Shown: positions 35,829-46,930 of the stretch, one piece after another
Layout: each line of letters begins with the position of its first letter
Position numbering within the stretch: position 1 is the stretch's first letter
Assembly (NCBI RefSeq): GCF_036588685.1
Contig: NC_086386.1
Location: 32,913,883-32,977,882 of the forward strand
Source: Mytilus trossulus
Taxonomy: Eukaryota > Mollusca > Bivalvia > Mytilida > Mytilidae
DNA: 64,000 nucleotides
Reading direction: 5' to 3'
The notes under the pieces: generated by a model
The model's input: the letters and a program-made list of their open reading frames with translations, nothing else
Databases searched by the model: none
What the model was told of the DNA's origin: nothing
Position numbers and translations under genes: made by a program

Positions 35829-35968
35829 TGTCACCCAAACATATGGTCGCTTAATAAGAAAAGTAGTCAGGAGACTTTTGTACAGTGTCTGACACCTCTG
35901 GAGTACGTTGACATTTGAATACCAGTATATACTGTAGCAGTTAGATATTAGGATATAACTCGGAAAAA
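35829..35968 (+). promoter_or_regulatory. 5' flank of gene E
   Basis: CTGTCACCCAAACATATGG and TCAGGAGACTTTTGTA parallel the flanks of genes B and D, with more divergence. Confidence 0.35.
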
Positions 35969-38900
35969 ATGAAGAATTTAATCATACTGGTGAGAATACT
36001 ATTATTGTCGTATATATTTTTAGTGTCTTTTAATATAACTGGATATTTTTTGTCGATTGCAACTATTTTTTTTAAAGTGACTGACTACAAATTAATTACG
36101 CATACAATTTAAAAAACGTCAGTTATATTTTGTATTGATATTGCAAGTACCATCTTCCTTCGCAACAGTTGATATTTTTCTATGTACATTTTTAACACCA
36201 TTGAATGACAGTAGGAACTTTCATTGTAACAAAACCACACACACTGCTGCAAATGATTTGAACCAATATAAGAAGGAAGAAGTCGTTTATATTTGAAAAA
36301 GAAGAGTTGAGAATAGACTTGCGTTGTCAGCTACGTGCTTTGTTAAATTCATTAGGAAAATAATCATATAACTGACGGATGGAACACTATCATTTTTTTT
36401 TGTATTAATACAGTGTTTCAATGCATGTGTAAGCCACTTTAAGACAAGTAAGAAAAAGAAATAGCAAAAAATATGAACACAATTTGCATCTATAAAATTT
36501 TAATTAAATATACTCATTAAAGATACAAGGAATAAAATTTTATATTAACGCCAGGCGCGCGTTTCGTCTACAAAAGACTCATCAGTGACGCTTGATTTAA
36601 AAATGTTTAAAAGGCAAATTATGTTACGAAGTACAAAGTTGAAGTGCATTCATTGAGGACCAAAATTTTCTAAAAGCCTTGCCAAATACAGCTAAGGTAA
36701 TCTCTTCCTGAGGTAGAAAGGCCTTAGTTTTAAAAAAATCTAATTTTTGTTAACAGTTAATCTATAATTATGAACATATCAATGATAAATCAAATCAAGA
36801 CAGAAGTGCTGACTACTCGGAAGGTGATACCCTTAGGGAAAATGAATCTCCACCAGCAATGGCATCAAATTCGCTTCATAATATAACAAACATTGCCACA
36901 AAAAAATTGGCTCAACCAGGTCTCTATGATTTTAAGGTACTGGTTTAATTGGGTAATTATTCGATTGTCCGATCTATATAAATTAAAAAAAGGTCTTCTG
37001 TTATCCATCTTTTTCACTTCATACATGCAGATCTAAGAATTAGCAGCTCTACATTTCTATTTTCGCTTTATAATCACAATAATCAATTATAATACAAAGT
37101 CCAATATCACGTCCTTTTAACGCTTTGTAATCAGAGCCATATTATAATTAGCAAGACAATATGTTTGAAACATGCTCATAAACTTTTTGTTGATAATCTT
37201 GTTATATTCATTGTATCCTAATTAAAAAAAAAGTTATAAGCTGCTTACATAATATTATAAAGTATATGTATTCAAATATCAGATAGTTTACCGTTGTATT
37301 AGATTTCAAAATTAAATGTGTCAATGTAATGAACATACTTCATGGGATGGAAACAGGAACAGCCAAAAGTTTTATATGGCATTGTTGCACGCTTCGACTT
37401 ATATAAATACGATATTTGTCCTATTAAAATCGAAATATCTCCTTCGATATTATACACTGAGTGTAAATTATAATTCCTACACATGTAAATACGAACATAG
37501 AGCATGACATGAAGTAACTTTTTTCTAAATTAAAGTTTTCATTCTAAAGTTTCATATTCATAAACATTTAAAAAAGAAGATGTGGTATGATTGCCTATGA
37601 GACAAATATCCACAAAAGACCAAAATGACACGAATATTAACAACTATAGGTCACCGTACGGTTTTCTATTTGGTCCTACAGTTTAGGAGTTTGGTACCGT
37701 TTTCAAACCGTTTACACATTGCAAGTGCTGTCAGGCACAATACATGTTAATTTCAGTAAGGGTAATTTTCATCAGGTACAAAGCTTCTTGATCAACTTTT
37801 TAAGTTTTGTAAAGGGGTCCCTCGTACCGTTCAAACTACAATTGCATCATGAATTGTGTCAATATTTTTACTTTTTTGACAAAAAATAAGTGCTGTACTT
37901 GACGGTTTTTGAAAACCGATATGTTCTTATTTATAAGACTCGGGATACAATTTCAAAATACATACATGGATTTTTGTATTATAAAGGGACATTGAAATGA
38001 ACAGTCACATGATTTGTTTTCTATTAGTCTGAACAGTAAGTGCAAGTTATTTTTGAATTGTAGAGTGCATTATGTTTTGTGTTGTGTACTAGTTTTCGGA
38101 TAAGAAGAAATACACAATGTACCTCCTCCAGTCAATGTACCACAGCCGCTCCCTGCTGTAGAATAGACTCTGGTGGCTTTGGTATGTTATATATAGACAA
38201 CACGTGTACATATACTAGGCAAAAAAAAGAAACGTTACATGCCTATAAGGTCCTTTAAATTTTTTATAACAAAAATTTGATAACGAACATTTAATGGAAT
38301 ATTTAGCTAATATGAATTTGAAGAGAACAATAAGAAGTTTTATTGTACAGCAATATAATATTTCTCACAGATCATCTTTATATTGATGTTTCAATTGCAT
38401 ACAAGTAACAAAGTTTATCTTGCAATTGACTGTTAAACTACACAAATACGGCCGAACTAGAACGTTAATTGTATTGCAATCGTTTATATTTACATTATTT
38501 CCCGCTTCTCTTTCAACAAAAGCATTCAAATTACTATTTAGGCCACAGTGCCATCTTCGAAGTCTGCGTCTTAGCACTATCGGTGTCACTACTTTATCGC
38601 TTGTTATTAGAAATAAAACTTAACACAAAAGAGTCGACGGTAGATTTAATACAAAGTATGAGAACAAGTTCTAGTATTCGCTCTGAAACAGGAACTTATC
38701 ATATAAACTTATTAATTTCCGAGCAATCGACCTTGTACAGTACCTAGTATAACATATCTACTATGACAATCTGTAGATTTACCTTCAAGTGGAACTTGTT
38801 CCGGTTTACAAGGAGATGCAGGGGATATTTGTTATGGTTTATGTGGGTGCAAATCAGGTTAGTGTATATTTTCAAAATAATTGGCTAAAACATTATCTTT

Positions 38901-41294
38901 CATGCATTCAAAACTTTCATATATGCTGATGCACATTATACACGCAAACATATTGTTTAAAAAAATCTAGAGTTGAAAAAGCCGTTCGAGTAATCCAAAA
39001 GATTATTATGTTTTTCATTGATTTTAAAATTGATTTGAGATTGACCTGCTGTTTTAACTTGTGAACGGAATTATTGAAGGAAGAATAAAAAAAAAAGAAA
39101 CAAAATAATATCTTTGATAAGTTAACACATTTCGTAGGTCTTCAATCATACTTCATACAACACTTATTTGTGCATATATATGTAGAAGTATATCATGCGA
39201 TGGGGACGCTTAAGTACAATGAAATCTATAGTAAAATAAAGATGTTTTTTTTATACATTGACGGCTAAAACATAGTGTGAGCAGTATAGGAAAATATAAA
39301 ATGTATTTGTACTCGATACGTTAAAGAAGAAAGCTTTGTGACTTTCGCATTTTCTCGTATTATAATTCAAGCTTGAAGTCATGTACAATTAAATCTTATT
39401 TATTCCGAAAAGAACGCATTATGTACTTTTTTTACGACTGTAAGGATATGAGTTCACATTATATATAGGCTAAATGAGCGACAAGCCACACCAATTATCA
39501 GCATGTAAACATCCCAGCCAATGTGTTTCAATCACCAGGGGTTATATGAGCTGGATCAACTCTACCAGAACACCCAGCTTGAGTTTCTTTGTTTTGCATG
39601 TTCCCCTTTGTTCTGTAACATTTTGGCTCGTACTTCATCGTACAAACAACCATCGCACTTTAATGGGAAACACAATTGTACTTTAGCGTACAAACAACCA
39701 TCGCAATTTAGAATGAGACCCCATCGTACATAAGCGTACAAACAAACATCGCACTTTAGCGTAGAACACCGTCGTACTTTAGCGGAGACAATCACACTTT
39801 AAAACAACAACAAAACAAAGCTTTACGACAAAAGAGATGATTTTAGCTTTCCAATTGTGAACTTTCCATTTATAAGTAGCAACATTTTAGGAGCACCTGT
39901 ATAAGGGTTATATATTTTCCAATTGATACGATATTCCCGTGCTTGTATTTCCTATCATGATTTTCTAGTTAGAGGGTTGCTGCTAAAAAAAAAGCTATTT
40001 AACCAAGAGTTCCAAGTGGTAAAGTTTAAATCATCCCATCGTTAATTTTACAGACGCAATCACGATATGGTTGACCGTTTTGAATAACCATTTCACAAAT
40101 GATATCGGATATGTTCCTTGGGTCGTAACTTCAATATCCTTTTCTTTCATGACCTACAAAATAAAGACTATTTACCGGATTTGTCATATTATAAGCAACA
40201 CGACCGGTGCCATTTGTGAAGCAGGATCTGCTTACCATTCCGGAGCACCTGAGAGCACCCCAAGTTTTTAGTGGGGTTCGTGTTGTTTATTCTTTTGTTT
40301 TTTTATGTTGTGTCATGTTTACATGTATTATTGTTTGTCAATTTTTCATTTTCATGTTTAGCCATGACGTTGTTTATTTTCGGTTTATGAGTTTGTCTGG
40401 TATCTTAATTCCCTCTTTTAGCGTTACAATCGCACTTAGGAGTACCATCGCACTTAAAAATCCTACATATATAAATATGTCAATGTGCACTTAGGTAACT
40501 CATTCGATTATTAAGTTGTTGTAAGTTTTAGTTATTGTAAAGCACATTGATAAAACTGCTAAATGCAAAACGCACAGACATTGCAATTTCAAATAAACAA
40601 TGCTTACTATCGTTTCGTCTATAAACTTTTGCGTATAAATATCTTCAACAATAATAAATACCTATACGTTGAATAAGTTTTCTCTTACTGTACAGTTCGT
40701 TCAACCAAAATGTGTCGAGTTCATTGTGCTTTTGTAAACGTTGCATGATCATTATATAAGAATCCTATTATAAGAATTGGGGTAAATCTTTGTTATCATT
40801 GACTCCCTTGGATCCGCCTCTGAGATTATGGATCTATAGTTTCTTGGATCCGCCTCTGAGATTATGGATCTATAGTTTCTTGGATCCGCCTCTGAGATTA
40901 TGGATCTATAGATTTTTTTCAGTGTTGTCTGTATCAAAGGGAGATGTAGTATCAGTGCCAATGAGCCAATATGATGAATAAACAATGGTCAAAATACAAA
41001 CCTAATTATCATTTAAAACTAGTTTCGTCATACACAACCTTTCTCGTCATTTATTTTCATAAAAATTCCATGCTCTGTGGTAATTCATTTTTCATGACTA
41101 GAATATTTGCATAATACAGACAACTCTAAGTCAACAATTTTTTGACAGGTTTAACATGTTACCGGCCATTGTCTGGAGTATGCTGTCTGCCGAAGAAATG
41201 TTATGATTCCGCCTGGGTACAGCAAGAAGAACTGAACTATGCAAACTGTTTGGCACAATCAAATGGGCCTCCAATATCTTGTCTTCCTGTATAA
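35969..41294 (+). CDS. Gene E: divergent secreted 14-Cys prokineticin/astakine-like peptide
   Basis: Exons 35969-35989, 38064-38181, 38777-38857 and 41149-41294; 121 residues. MKNLIIL plus SALCFVLC forms the signal peptide, then TSFRIRRNTQC. Exon 2 is about ten codons shorter than in genes B-D because the linker after CC is cut to RIDSGGFG. Exon 3 has lost the GKKGD motif (GDAGDIC instead) and reads CYGLCGC. Exon 4 has a five-residue insertion between the last two cysteines (NCLAQSNGPPISC, C-x9-C rather than C-x4-C) and lacks the second Trp (LNYANC). All 14 scaffold cysteines remain. AATAAA lies at 41315-41320. All splice sites look normal, so it is probably functional but evolving faster. 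The introns are the longest in the array and full of repeats. Confidence 0.75.
36520..36890 (-). repeat. Dispersed repeat with intact hammerhead-like core, copy 5
   Basis: In intron 1 of gene E. On the minus strand, CTGATGA (36579-36585), a perfect stem II GTCT-loop-AGAC (36566-36578), GAAA (36562-36565) and a 4-bp stem III ACGC/GCGT (36559-36562 with 36548-36551) are all present. The right part (36800-36890) carries the CACCAGCAATGGCATC block shared with the 109-bp minisatellite. Helix I is not evident. Confidence 0.75.
37573..37670 (+). repeat. Dispersed repeat, GATGTGGTATGATTGCC family (partial)
   Basis: AAGAAGATGTGGTATGATTG, ATGAGACAAATATCCAC and GGTCACCGTACGG. In intron 1 of gene E. Confidence 0.65.
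39643..39801 (+). repeat. Imperfect tandem repeat, CGTACAAACAACCATCGCA
   Basis: The ACAAACAACCATCGCACTTT motif recurs with changes about every 45-55 bases, three to four times. Isolated ATCGCACTTA pieces follow near 40430-40455. In intron 3 of gene E. Confidence 0.6.
40225..40425 (+). repeat. Dispersed repeat, TTTAGCCATGGCGTTGTC family
   Basis: Contains CCGGAGCACCTGAGAGCACC, GTGGGGTTCGTGTTGTTTAT, TATGTTGTGTCATGTTTACA and TTTAGCCATGACGTTGT. A long copy, in intron 3 of gene E. Confidence 0.65.
40807..40914 (+). repeat. 36-bp tandem repeat, three copies
   Basis: CTTGGATCCGCCTCTGAGAT repeats at 40807, 40843 and 40879 with no change until the last bases. In intron 3 of gene E. Confidence 0.9.
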
Positions 41295-41320
41295 AATGTG
41301 TCATATCGTAACACAATAAA

Positions 41321-42197
41321 ATACAAAATACTGTAGACATTTAAATGGATCTTATAGCAGTATTAGTATTACGCAGTAGTAATGATGCGAAATATTCTAT
41401 CATCAGTTGATATTTTAAAATCTGCGCTTTTGCGTTGCTATCTTCGTTTCTAAAACAAGTTTTTATCTCCAATATACTTGTGCTTTTCTCTAGGTCGATT
41501 TTTGACTTTTGAACCGTGGTATTCTACATTGTACTGTTGTCCTTATTTACATCGGTTTGTCATTGTCATATTTACATCAGAGAAAAGTAAATGTTTATAG
41601 CACGATCAAACACAACTGATAACAGAAATTCAAAAAAAATTGTTTTAACAGTTTACGTATTGAAAAACTATGCAGAGGAATATAATCAACCTTTTGCATT
41701 ATACCTTTATCTTTTTATAATTTTATAAGTTTGTAAGCTTCAACAGGCATTGGAAAGCATGGAAATGAAATGTACAGAAAAAAATAAATGTCGATTTTAT
41801 GTTCATAAATGTAACAAATTGTCACCATGTTAGGTAGAACAAGTGTAAGACCTTCCTTGGCAATAAAAAACACATTAAGACCAAGACGTCTGCTCGATAT
41901 TTTAGCATCAATGTATTTGATAAGATGCTTTTAAAAATGATCTTTTATAATGTTAAGATTTAATATCATAGATCCAATAATAACACTTACAGTCGTTAGG
42001 GTTCAATCCCCCCTAAAAAATGCAAATAAAAAATGAAAAACAAAAAGTTGCCAAAAAAACGCGATTTCTTGTTATTTCATATATGACTTATCTGCGTTTG
42101 AGAAAGGTATTTTAAAGAAACAATTTTGATAGCATTAACTGAGTTTACACAGTCTGGATAGAAAGCTTAATTAATACTTGTCTTTGACCCTTTGTAG
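41321..42197. other. Spacer between gene E and pseudogene F
   Basis: No exon 1 for copy F could be found here, and no shared 5' flank. AT-rich. Confidence 0.4.
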
Positions 42198-42680
42198 AGT
42201 GCAGTATGTTTTGTGTTGTGTATTAGTTTTCGGTTTAGAAGATATACACACTGCACCTCCTCTAATCAATGTTCTACAACCTCTTCCGGTTGTAGAGTTG
42301 CTAGCCACGTATAATTCGGTTGCCTTGCAATGTTATATATGGAAAATGTATTTTTATAACTGTTGTTTTGATTAATTTATTTAAAATTCAGATAAAAAAT
42401 AAATAATTCTGACCATGTATCCCGTTTCATACAGAACTAATTATGTTATTACATTTTGACATATTCAGCTATTTAAAATTTTAGTTTTGACGTTTTTCGG
42501 CAGTTTCATATTGAAGATTCAATTGCATACAAGTTTTTTCATTAAAAATTTCCTAATTAACTAAGTTTATCTAGCAATCGACTATTTTACTACACAATGC
42601 AGTTTTATAGCGGAACCGAAACAATCACAGAATAAAAGCGTCGATATTCACATTCGTATCCTCTTATTTTAGAAGATTTC

Positions 42681-42965
42681 AAATAAAATTGAGAATGGAA
42701 ATGGGGAATGTGTCAAAGAGACAACAACCCGACCAAATAAAAAACCAACAGCAGAAGGTCACCAACAGGTCTTCAATGTAGCGAGAAATTCCCGCACCCA
42801 GAGGCGTCCTTCAGCTTGCCCCTAAACAAATATATACTAGTTTAGTGATAATGAACGCCATACTAATTTCCAAATTGTACACAAGAAACTAAAATTAAAA
42901 TAATACAAGACTAACAAAGGCCAGAGGCTCCTGACTTTGGACAGGCGCAAAAATGCGGCGGGGTT
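42681..42965 (+). mobile_element. Retroelement-family insertion with 8-bp flanking repeat
   Basis: Same sequence as the left part of 19964-20850 (GAATGGAAATGGGGAATGTG to AATGCGGCGGGGTTAAA). TCAAATAA stands on both sides, while gene E and unit 2 show the empty site. It was therefore inserted after the intron 2 duplication and only in unit 1. Confidence 0.65.
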
Positions 42966-43109
42966 AAACGGGTCAAATAACTATTAAGGCCTCGGTGCCG
43001 TCTTCGACGTCAGCATCTTATCAATATCGATGTCGTTACTTGCTTGTTATCAAAATTAAAACAACTTAATATTCAAGTGTTGTTGTTTAATTGCAGTATT
43101 CTTTTAGCT

Positions 43110-43680
43110 CAGGTGATTTATTTTTATCACTTGGCGACCGTCGTCCGTCGTCCGTCGTCCGTCGTCATCGTTGTTTTACATTTTACATTTTGAACTTCTT
43201 ATAGAGAACCACAGAATGGAATTGAACTAAACATGGCATGACTGTTCCTTATGAGGTGCTGGTCAAGTGTTGTTACTTTGTAGCCGATCCATCATCCAAG
43301 ATGGCCTCCAGTGAGGGACATTGTTTCACATAGAACCCCAAGGAAAATACATACAAAGTCGTCTTTAAATAAACCACTGAATGGAATGAAACCAAACATA
43401 GCACGCATGTTTCTTATGTGATGTTGACCAAGTGTTGTTAATTTGCAGCCGATCCATCATCCTAGATGGCCACCAGCGGGGAACTCAGTTTACCAAAGGA
43501 CCCAATGGGAAATAAGGGTACCACGGAAGGAATGAAACCATACATAACATGCTGGCCAAGTGTTGTTACTTTGTAGCTGATTCATCATCAAAGATTGCTG
43601 ACAGCGAGGGACTTAGTTTAACATAGGACCTTTACACATTTCTTCATTGTTGAGAACCACAATATTGAATGCAATATTAA
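43110..43680 (+). repeat. Dispersed repeat with CGTCGTC run, copy 1
   Basis: Starts CACTTGGCGACCGTCGTCCG and continues with sub-repeats AACATAGCA/ACATGGCATGAC, AAGTGTTGTTACTTTGTAG and CCGATCCATCATCC in three rounds. A common mollusc repeat type, from memory. Confidence 0.6.
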
Positions 43681-44164
43681 ACTAATTTGACCTCAATCAG
43701 TATTTAAGAATCTGTTTTGATTTTTACCTTGTGATATGATTTCAAAAACAAAAGTAGAATCAGATGAACGACACAGGCTGTTGAAATCATATAGTTTTTT
43801 CAAATTGTATGAAAAAAGAAAAAAAATGGTGCTTATGTCCTTATCCGGGTAAAAGCATAATCGACTTGGTAATATAGTACCTTTAATATCTGTTATGACA
43901 ATATGTAAGTTTATCTTGCAATCGACTGTTTTACTAAAAAAAAATACAGTTTTAAAAACGATGCGAAACGATAACAGTATAAAACGCGTTTATATTTACA
44001 CTTTTGTCCGCTCATTTCAAGAGAAGCTTTAAAATTACTATTTAGGCCACAGTGCCGCATTCGACGTCAGCGTCCTAGCAATATCAATGTTGTTACCTGC
44101 TTGTTATACAAAATAAAACAACTTGATATTCAAGTGTCGTTGATTTATTGCAGTGTATTTTAAG

Positions 44165-44560
44165 ATTACCTGGCTAGAAGGGCCAAGTGAACTATTCTCA
44201 CCACTTGGCGTACGTCGTCCATCGTCGTCGTCGTCGTTATTTTTCTACATATTTCTACAATCTTTTATAGGGAACCACTGAATAGAATAGAACCAAACAA
44301 GACATTAATGTTCCTTATGAGGTGTTGACCAAGTGTTGTTACTTTGTAGCCAATCCATTAGTCAAGATGGCCACCAGCGATGGACTGAAATTAACATAGG
44401 ACCCTATGAAAAATGCATACAAAAGTGTTCTTTGAGAGAACCAATGAATGGAATGAAGCCAAAAATAGCATGCATGTTCCTTATGAGGTTCTTATACAGT
44501 GTTGATACTTTAAAGCCGATCCAATCTCAAAGATGGCTGCAAACATGATAACATAGGACC
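44165..44560 (+). repeat. Dispersed repeat with CGTCGTC run, copy 2
   Basis: AGAAGGGCCAAGTGAAC, CACTTGGCGTACGTCGTCCA and two rounds of the AGTGTTGTTACTTTGTAGCC sub-repeat. Confidence 0.6.
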
Positions 44561-45009
44561 CTCCGGGAAATGCATATGTTCCGGACTATATGAGTATTTG
44601 GACCATATTGGTATATACTCATATTGTCCGACCGTACGCACATGGTCTGGGCAATCAACACGTTTACTTTAAATACTTTTGAACTCTTCATAAGGTACGG
44701 CCCTCCTAGTTGTTATATCATAACAAATGTCTTTTATTGTATTTTAATACTAAACAAGATAAACTAATTAAAAAAAAGCAGTTTCATGCAATTAATTTTA
44801 CTCACTATGTGTAAGTATAATAAGAAGATGTCAAAATCAAATGCTCATATAGTAAAACAAAGTGTGTTACTTTACGTAATCCGGGTCTATTGATTTACCA
44901 CGTTAATTGTGTAAAGTATCTTTCGCCCCTTTTTTTATTGTGTCAAGTAGATGACATCACCAGCAAGGACCATAATCTATTTAAATTTCATTTGTGAATA
45001 TGTTGAACT

Positions 45010-45240
45010 GTAGTCATAGGACCCTATGGGAAATACATAAAAAAGTCTTCTTAAAGAGAAACACTGAATGGAATGAAACCGAACATAGTGTGAATGTTTC
45101 TCATGATATGCCAACCAAGTGTTGTTCTTTGTGGCCGATCCATCATGAAAGATGGCTGCCAGCAGGGGACTTAGTTTACGATAGGACCCTCCGATAAAAC
45201 CACAAAAATTGAATGCAATATTTTACCAATTTGCCCTCAA
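45010..45240 (+). repeat. Dispersed repeat with CGTCGTC run, tail fragment
   Basis: Continuation of the previous repeat (GGACCCTATGGGAAATACAT, CCGATCCATCATGAAAGATG) after a foreign segment at about 44565-45005. Confidence 0.5.
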
Positions 45241-45574
45241 TGATTATTCAAGTATGATTTCAAAAACTCAAGTAGACTCATTTTAGCGACAAAGGCACTT
45301 GAGAGCCTCTAGTTTGATTACACTGTATGGAAAAAGAATATGTACCGGTTTCTGAAACTAAATTTCTTACATTCCGATTAAAAATCCTAATCGACTTGGT
45401 ATAATACCTCAAATATCTATGATGGCAATTAGTAGGTTTACCCTCAATTGGAACTTGTTCCAGTGTAGATGGAAATGCAGGAGATATTTGTAATTATTTA
45501 TATGTGTGCAAATTAGGTAAGTGTATGTTTTCAAAAGAATTGGCTAAATAAAGGCAACAGTAGTATACCGCTGT

Positions 45575-45720
45575 TCAAAACTCATAAATCCATGGACAAA
45601 AAACAAAATCGGGGTAACAAACTAAAACCGAGGGAAACGCATTAAATATAAGAGGAGAACAACGACACAACACCGAATCGCAACACACACAGAAACGGAC
45701 CAAGCTTCAGACAAAACACC
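45575..45720 (+). repeat. Dispersed repeat, AAATCGGGGTAACAAAC family
   Basis: CTCATAAATCCATGGACAAA, AATCGGGGTAACAAACTAAA and AGAGGAGAACAACGACACAA. A short inverted piece of it occurs at about 62820-62870. Confidence 0.5.
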
Positions 45721-45784
45721 ACGAGAATAACAAAGTATAAACAAGTATATTTTATATGCATTCATTATCACTGATCCAGTATAT

Positions 45785-45912
45785 ATTTGTTATGGGACCA
45801 GCTAGAGGAAGCCTCCGGGTGCGGGAAGTTCTCGTTACATTGAAGACCTGGTGGTGACCTTCGGCTGTTTTATTTTTTGGTAGGGTTGTTGTCTCTTTGA
45901 CATATTTCAAAG
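45785..45912 (-). mobile_element. Fragment of the 19964-20850 retroelement family
   Basis: Reverse complement of the family's left end (CCTCCGGGTGCGGGAA, TTGAAGACCTG, GTTGTTGTCTCTTTGACATA). Confidence 0.6.
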
Positions 45913-46011
45913 TTTGATAGAATTCTTGTTATTTTTTTCATAATGTATTTAATCAAATAAGGTGGCAATGTAAAATATGTGAAAAAGATACAGATAATGA
46001 TTACCCGCTAA

Positions 46012-46215
46012 ATTTCCAATGGCATATGAGCATTCAGGATAAAAAAAAAAAGTTGTGCCAAATACGGCTTAAGTAATCTATGCATGGAATAAAAAAAATA
46101 GTTTTTCGAAGAATGCAAAGTTTTGTAAACAGGAAATTTATAAAAATTACCACAGGATTGATATTCATGTCAACACCGAAATGTTGACTTCTGGGCTGGT
46201 TATACCCTCGGGGAT
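46012..46215 (+). repeat. Half of a hammerhead-type repeat (core missing)
   Basis: AGTTGTGCCAAATACGGCTT, TTTTCGAAGAATGCAAAGTT and GACTTCTGGGCTGGT. The ribozyme-like part is absent here. Confidence 0.55.
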
Positions 46216-46261
46216 GAAACGTTGAATTGAAGAATACGATTTGGATACATTTTTTGGTGCG

Positions 46262-46612
46262 TTTTACACGTTCACGGAGCACTTAAATACGCCAGGCGTA
46301 TGTTACAAACACTATCCGCATACGTCCAAGTAAAAGTCGAACTCGTTTGAGGCGTATACAACGTTCTCTTAACATGTCTTATCCCGGTCGTTTTTCAATA
46401 CTTTTATAACGTATGTATTACGTGCTTGGAGAGAACATGTATACTCTTGACAAACGCTAGAGCTAGAAGAAATTTGTTAAGAATGTTAAAATTTCCTGGA
46501 ATTAAATCGTTTCCCAAACGTCTACCTTTGCATTTCGACGTACTTTAAACTTATGCAACGCGTGTCTAACAATTGCTTAGCGTTCCTCTTGCGTGCTCCT
46601 AACGTGTATGGT
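46262..46612. repeat. MITE-like segment with short inverted ends
   Basis: TTACACGTTCACGGAGCAC on the left pairs with GTGCTCCTAACGTGTATG on the right. It separates two oppositely oriented pieces of the hammerhead-type repeat. Confidence 0.4.
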
Positions 46613-46619
46613 CATACGA

Positions 46620-46930
46620 CATTGTGATGACAAAACGAGCGTCTTACGTATTAAATTATAATCCTGGCTACTTTTAATAACTTTTTACATTATTGAGTTG
46701 ATGCCACTGCTGAAGAATATTTCGTCCACGAGGGTATCACCATCCCAGTAGTCAGCACTATAAATATCAATTATTTGATCGTTTTTTAAATTTAGTGTAT
46801 ACAAAACTTTTGATTTTTCGAAAAACTAAGTTTTTTTTTTTTTATCCCGGACTTGATTTCCTAAGTTGTATTTGGCTAAACATTTTGTAATTTTGTAATT
46901 TGTATAACTGTTAGGCTTTATAACTATTTT
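46620..46930 (-). repeat. Inverted, decayed hammerhead-type repeat
   Basis: TGATGACAAAACGAGCGTCT, AAATTATAATCCTGGCTACT, TTGATGCCACTGCTGAAG, and the ATTTGGCTAAACATTTTG tail. The GAAAC core is AAAAC. Confidence 0.55.

Larger units (their letters stand above)
42557..43910 (+). repeat. Tandem-duplicated intron 2 of copy F, unit 1
   Basis: Starts at the AAGTTTATCTAGCAATCGAC block and ends with TAATCGACTTGG, TAATATCTGTTATGACAATA. Unit 2 (43911-45435) has the same order of blocks. The single-copy version is intron 2 of gene E (about 38410-38776). Confidence 0.65.
43911..45435 (+). repeat. Tandem-duplicated intron 2 of copy F, unit 2
   Basis: Begins GTAAGTTTATCTTGCAATCG and ends exactly at the exon 3 acceptor of copy F. 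The junction with unit 1 falls where unit 1 would have had its own acceptor. Confidence 0.65.
42198..45516 (+). pseudogene. Copy F: decayed member of the 14-Cys peptide family
   Basis: Only exon 2 (from 42198) and exon 3 (45436-45516) are recognisable. Exon 2 keeps SAVCFVLC and the first scaffold cysteines, but the CC pair has become GC, a TAA stop falls in frame at 42312-42314, and the donor (GGTATG in sisters) reads GCAATG. Exon 3 keeps both splice sites, yet the C-x-C pair has become YVC, which loses another cysteine. No exon 1 or exon 4 was found within 2.5 kb either side. It resembles genes B and E most. It is clearly non-functional as a scaffold protein. Confidence 0.8.

Noticed and set aside
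712-41294. Known mussel antimicrobial peptides (myticin, mytilin, defensin, mytimacin types)
   Set aside because: Cysteine number and spacing, the four-exon structure and the length do not fit what I know of these families. The prokineticin-like spacing fits better.
712-41294. Venom-type AVIT toxins
   Set aside because: The same fold is used by some toxins, but nothing here (tissue, propeptide, context) points to a toxin. The fold alone is not evidence.
41321-42197. Missing exon 1 for copy F
   Set aside because: No ATG plus short hydrophobic codons with a donor resembling the sister exons, and no shared 5' flank, were found.
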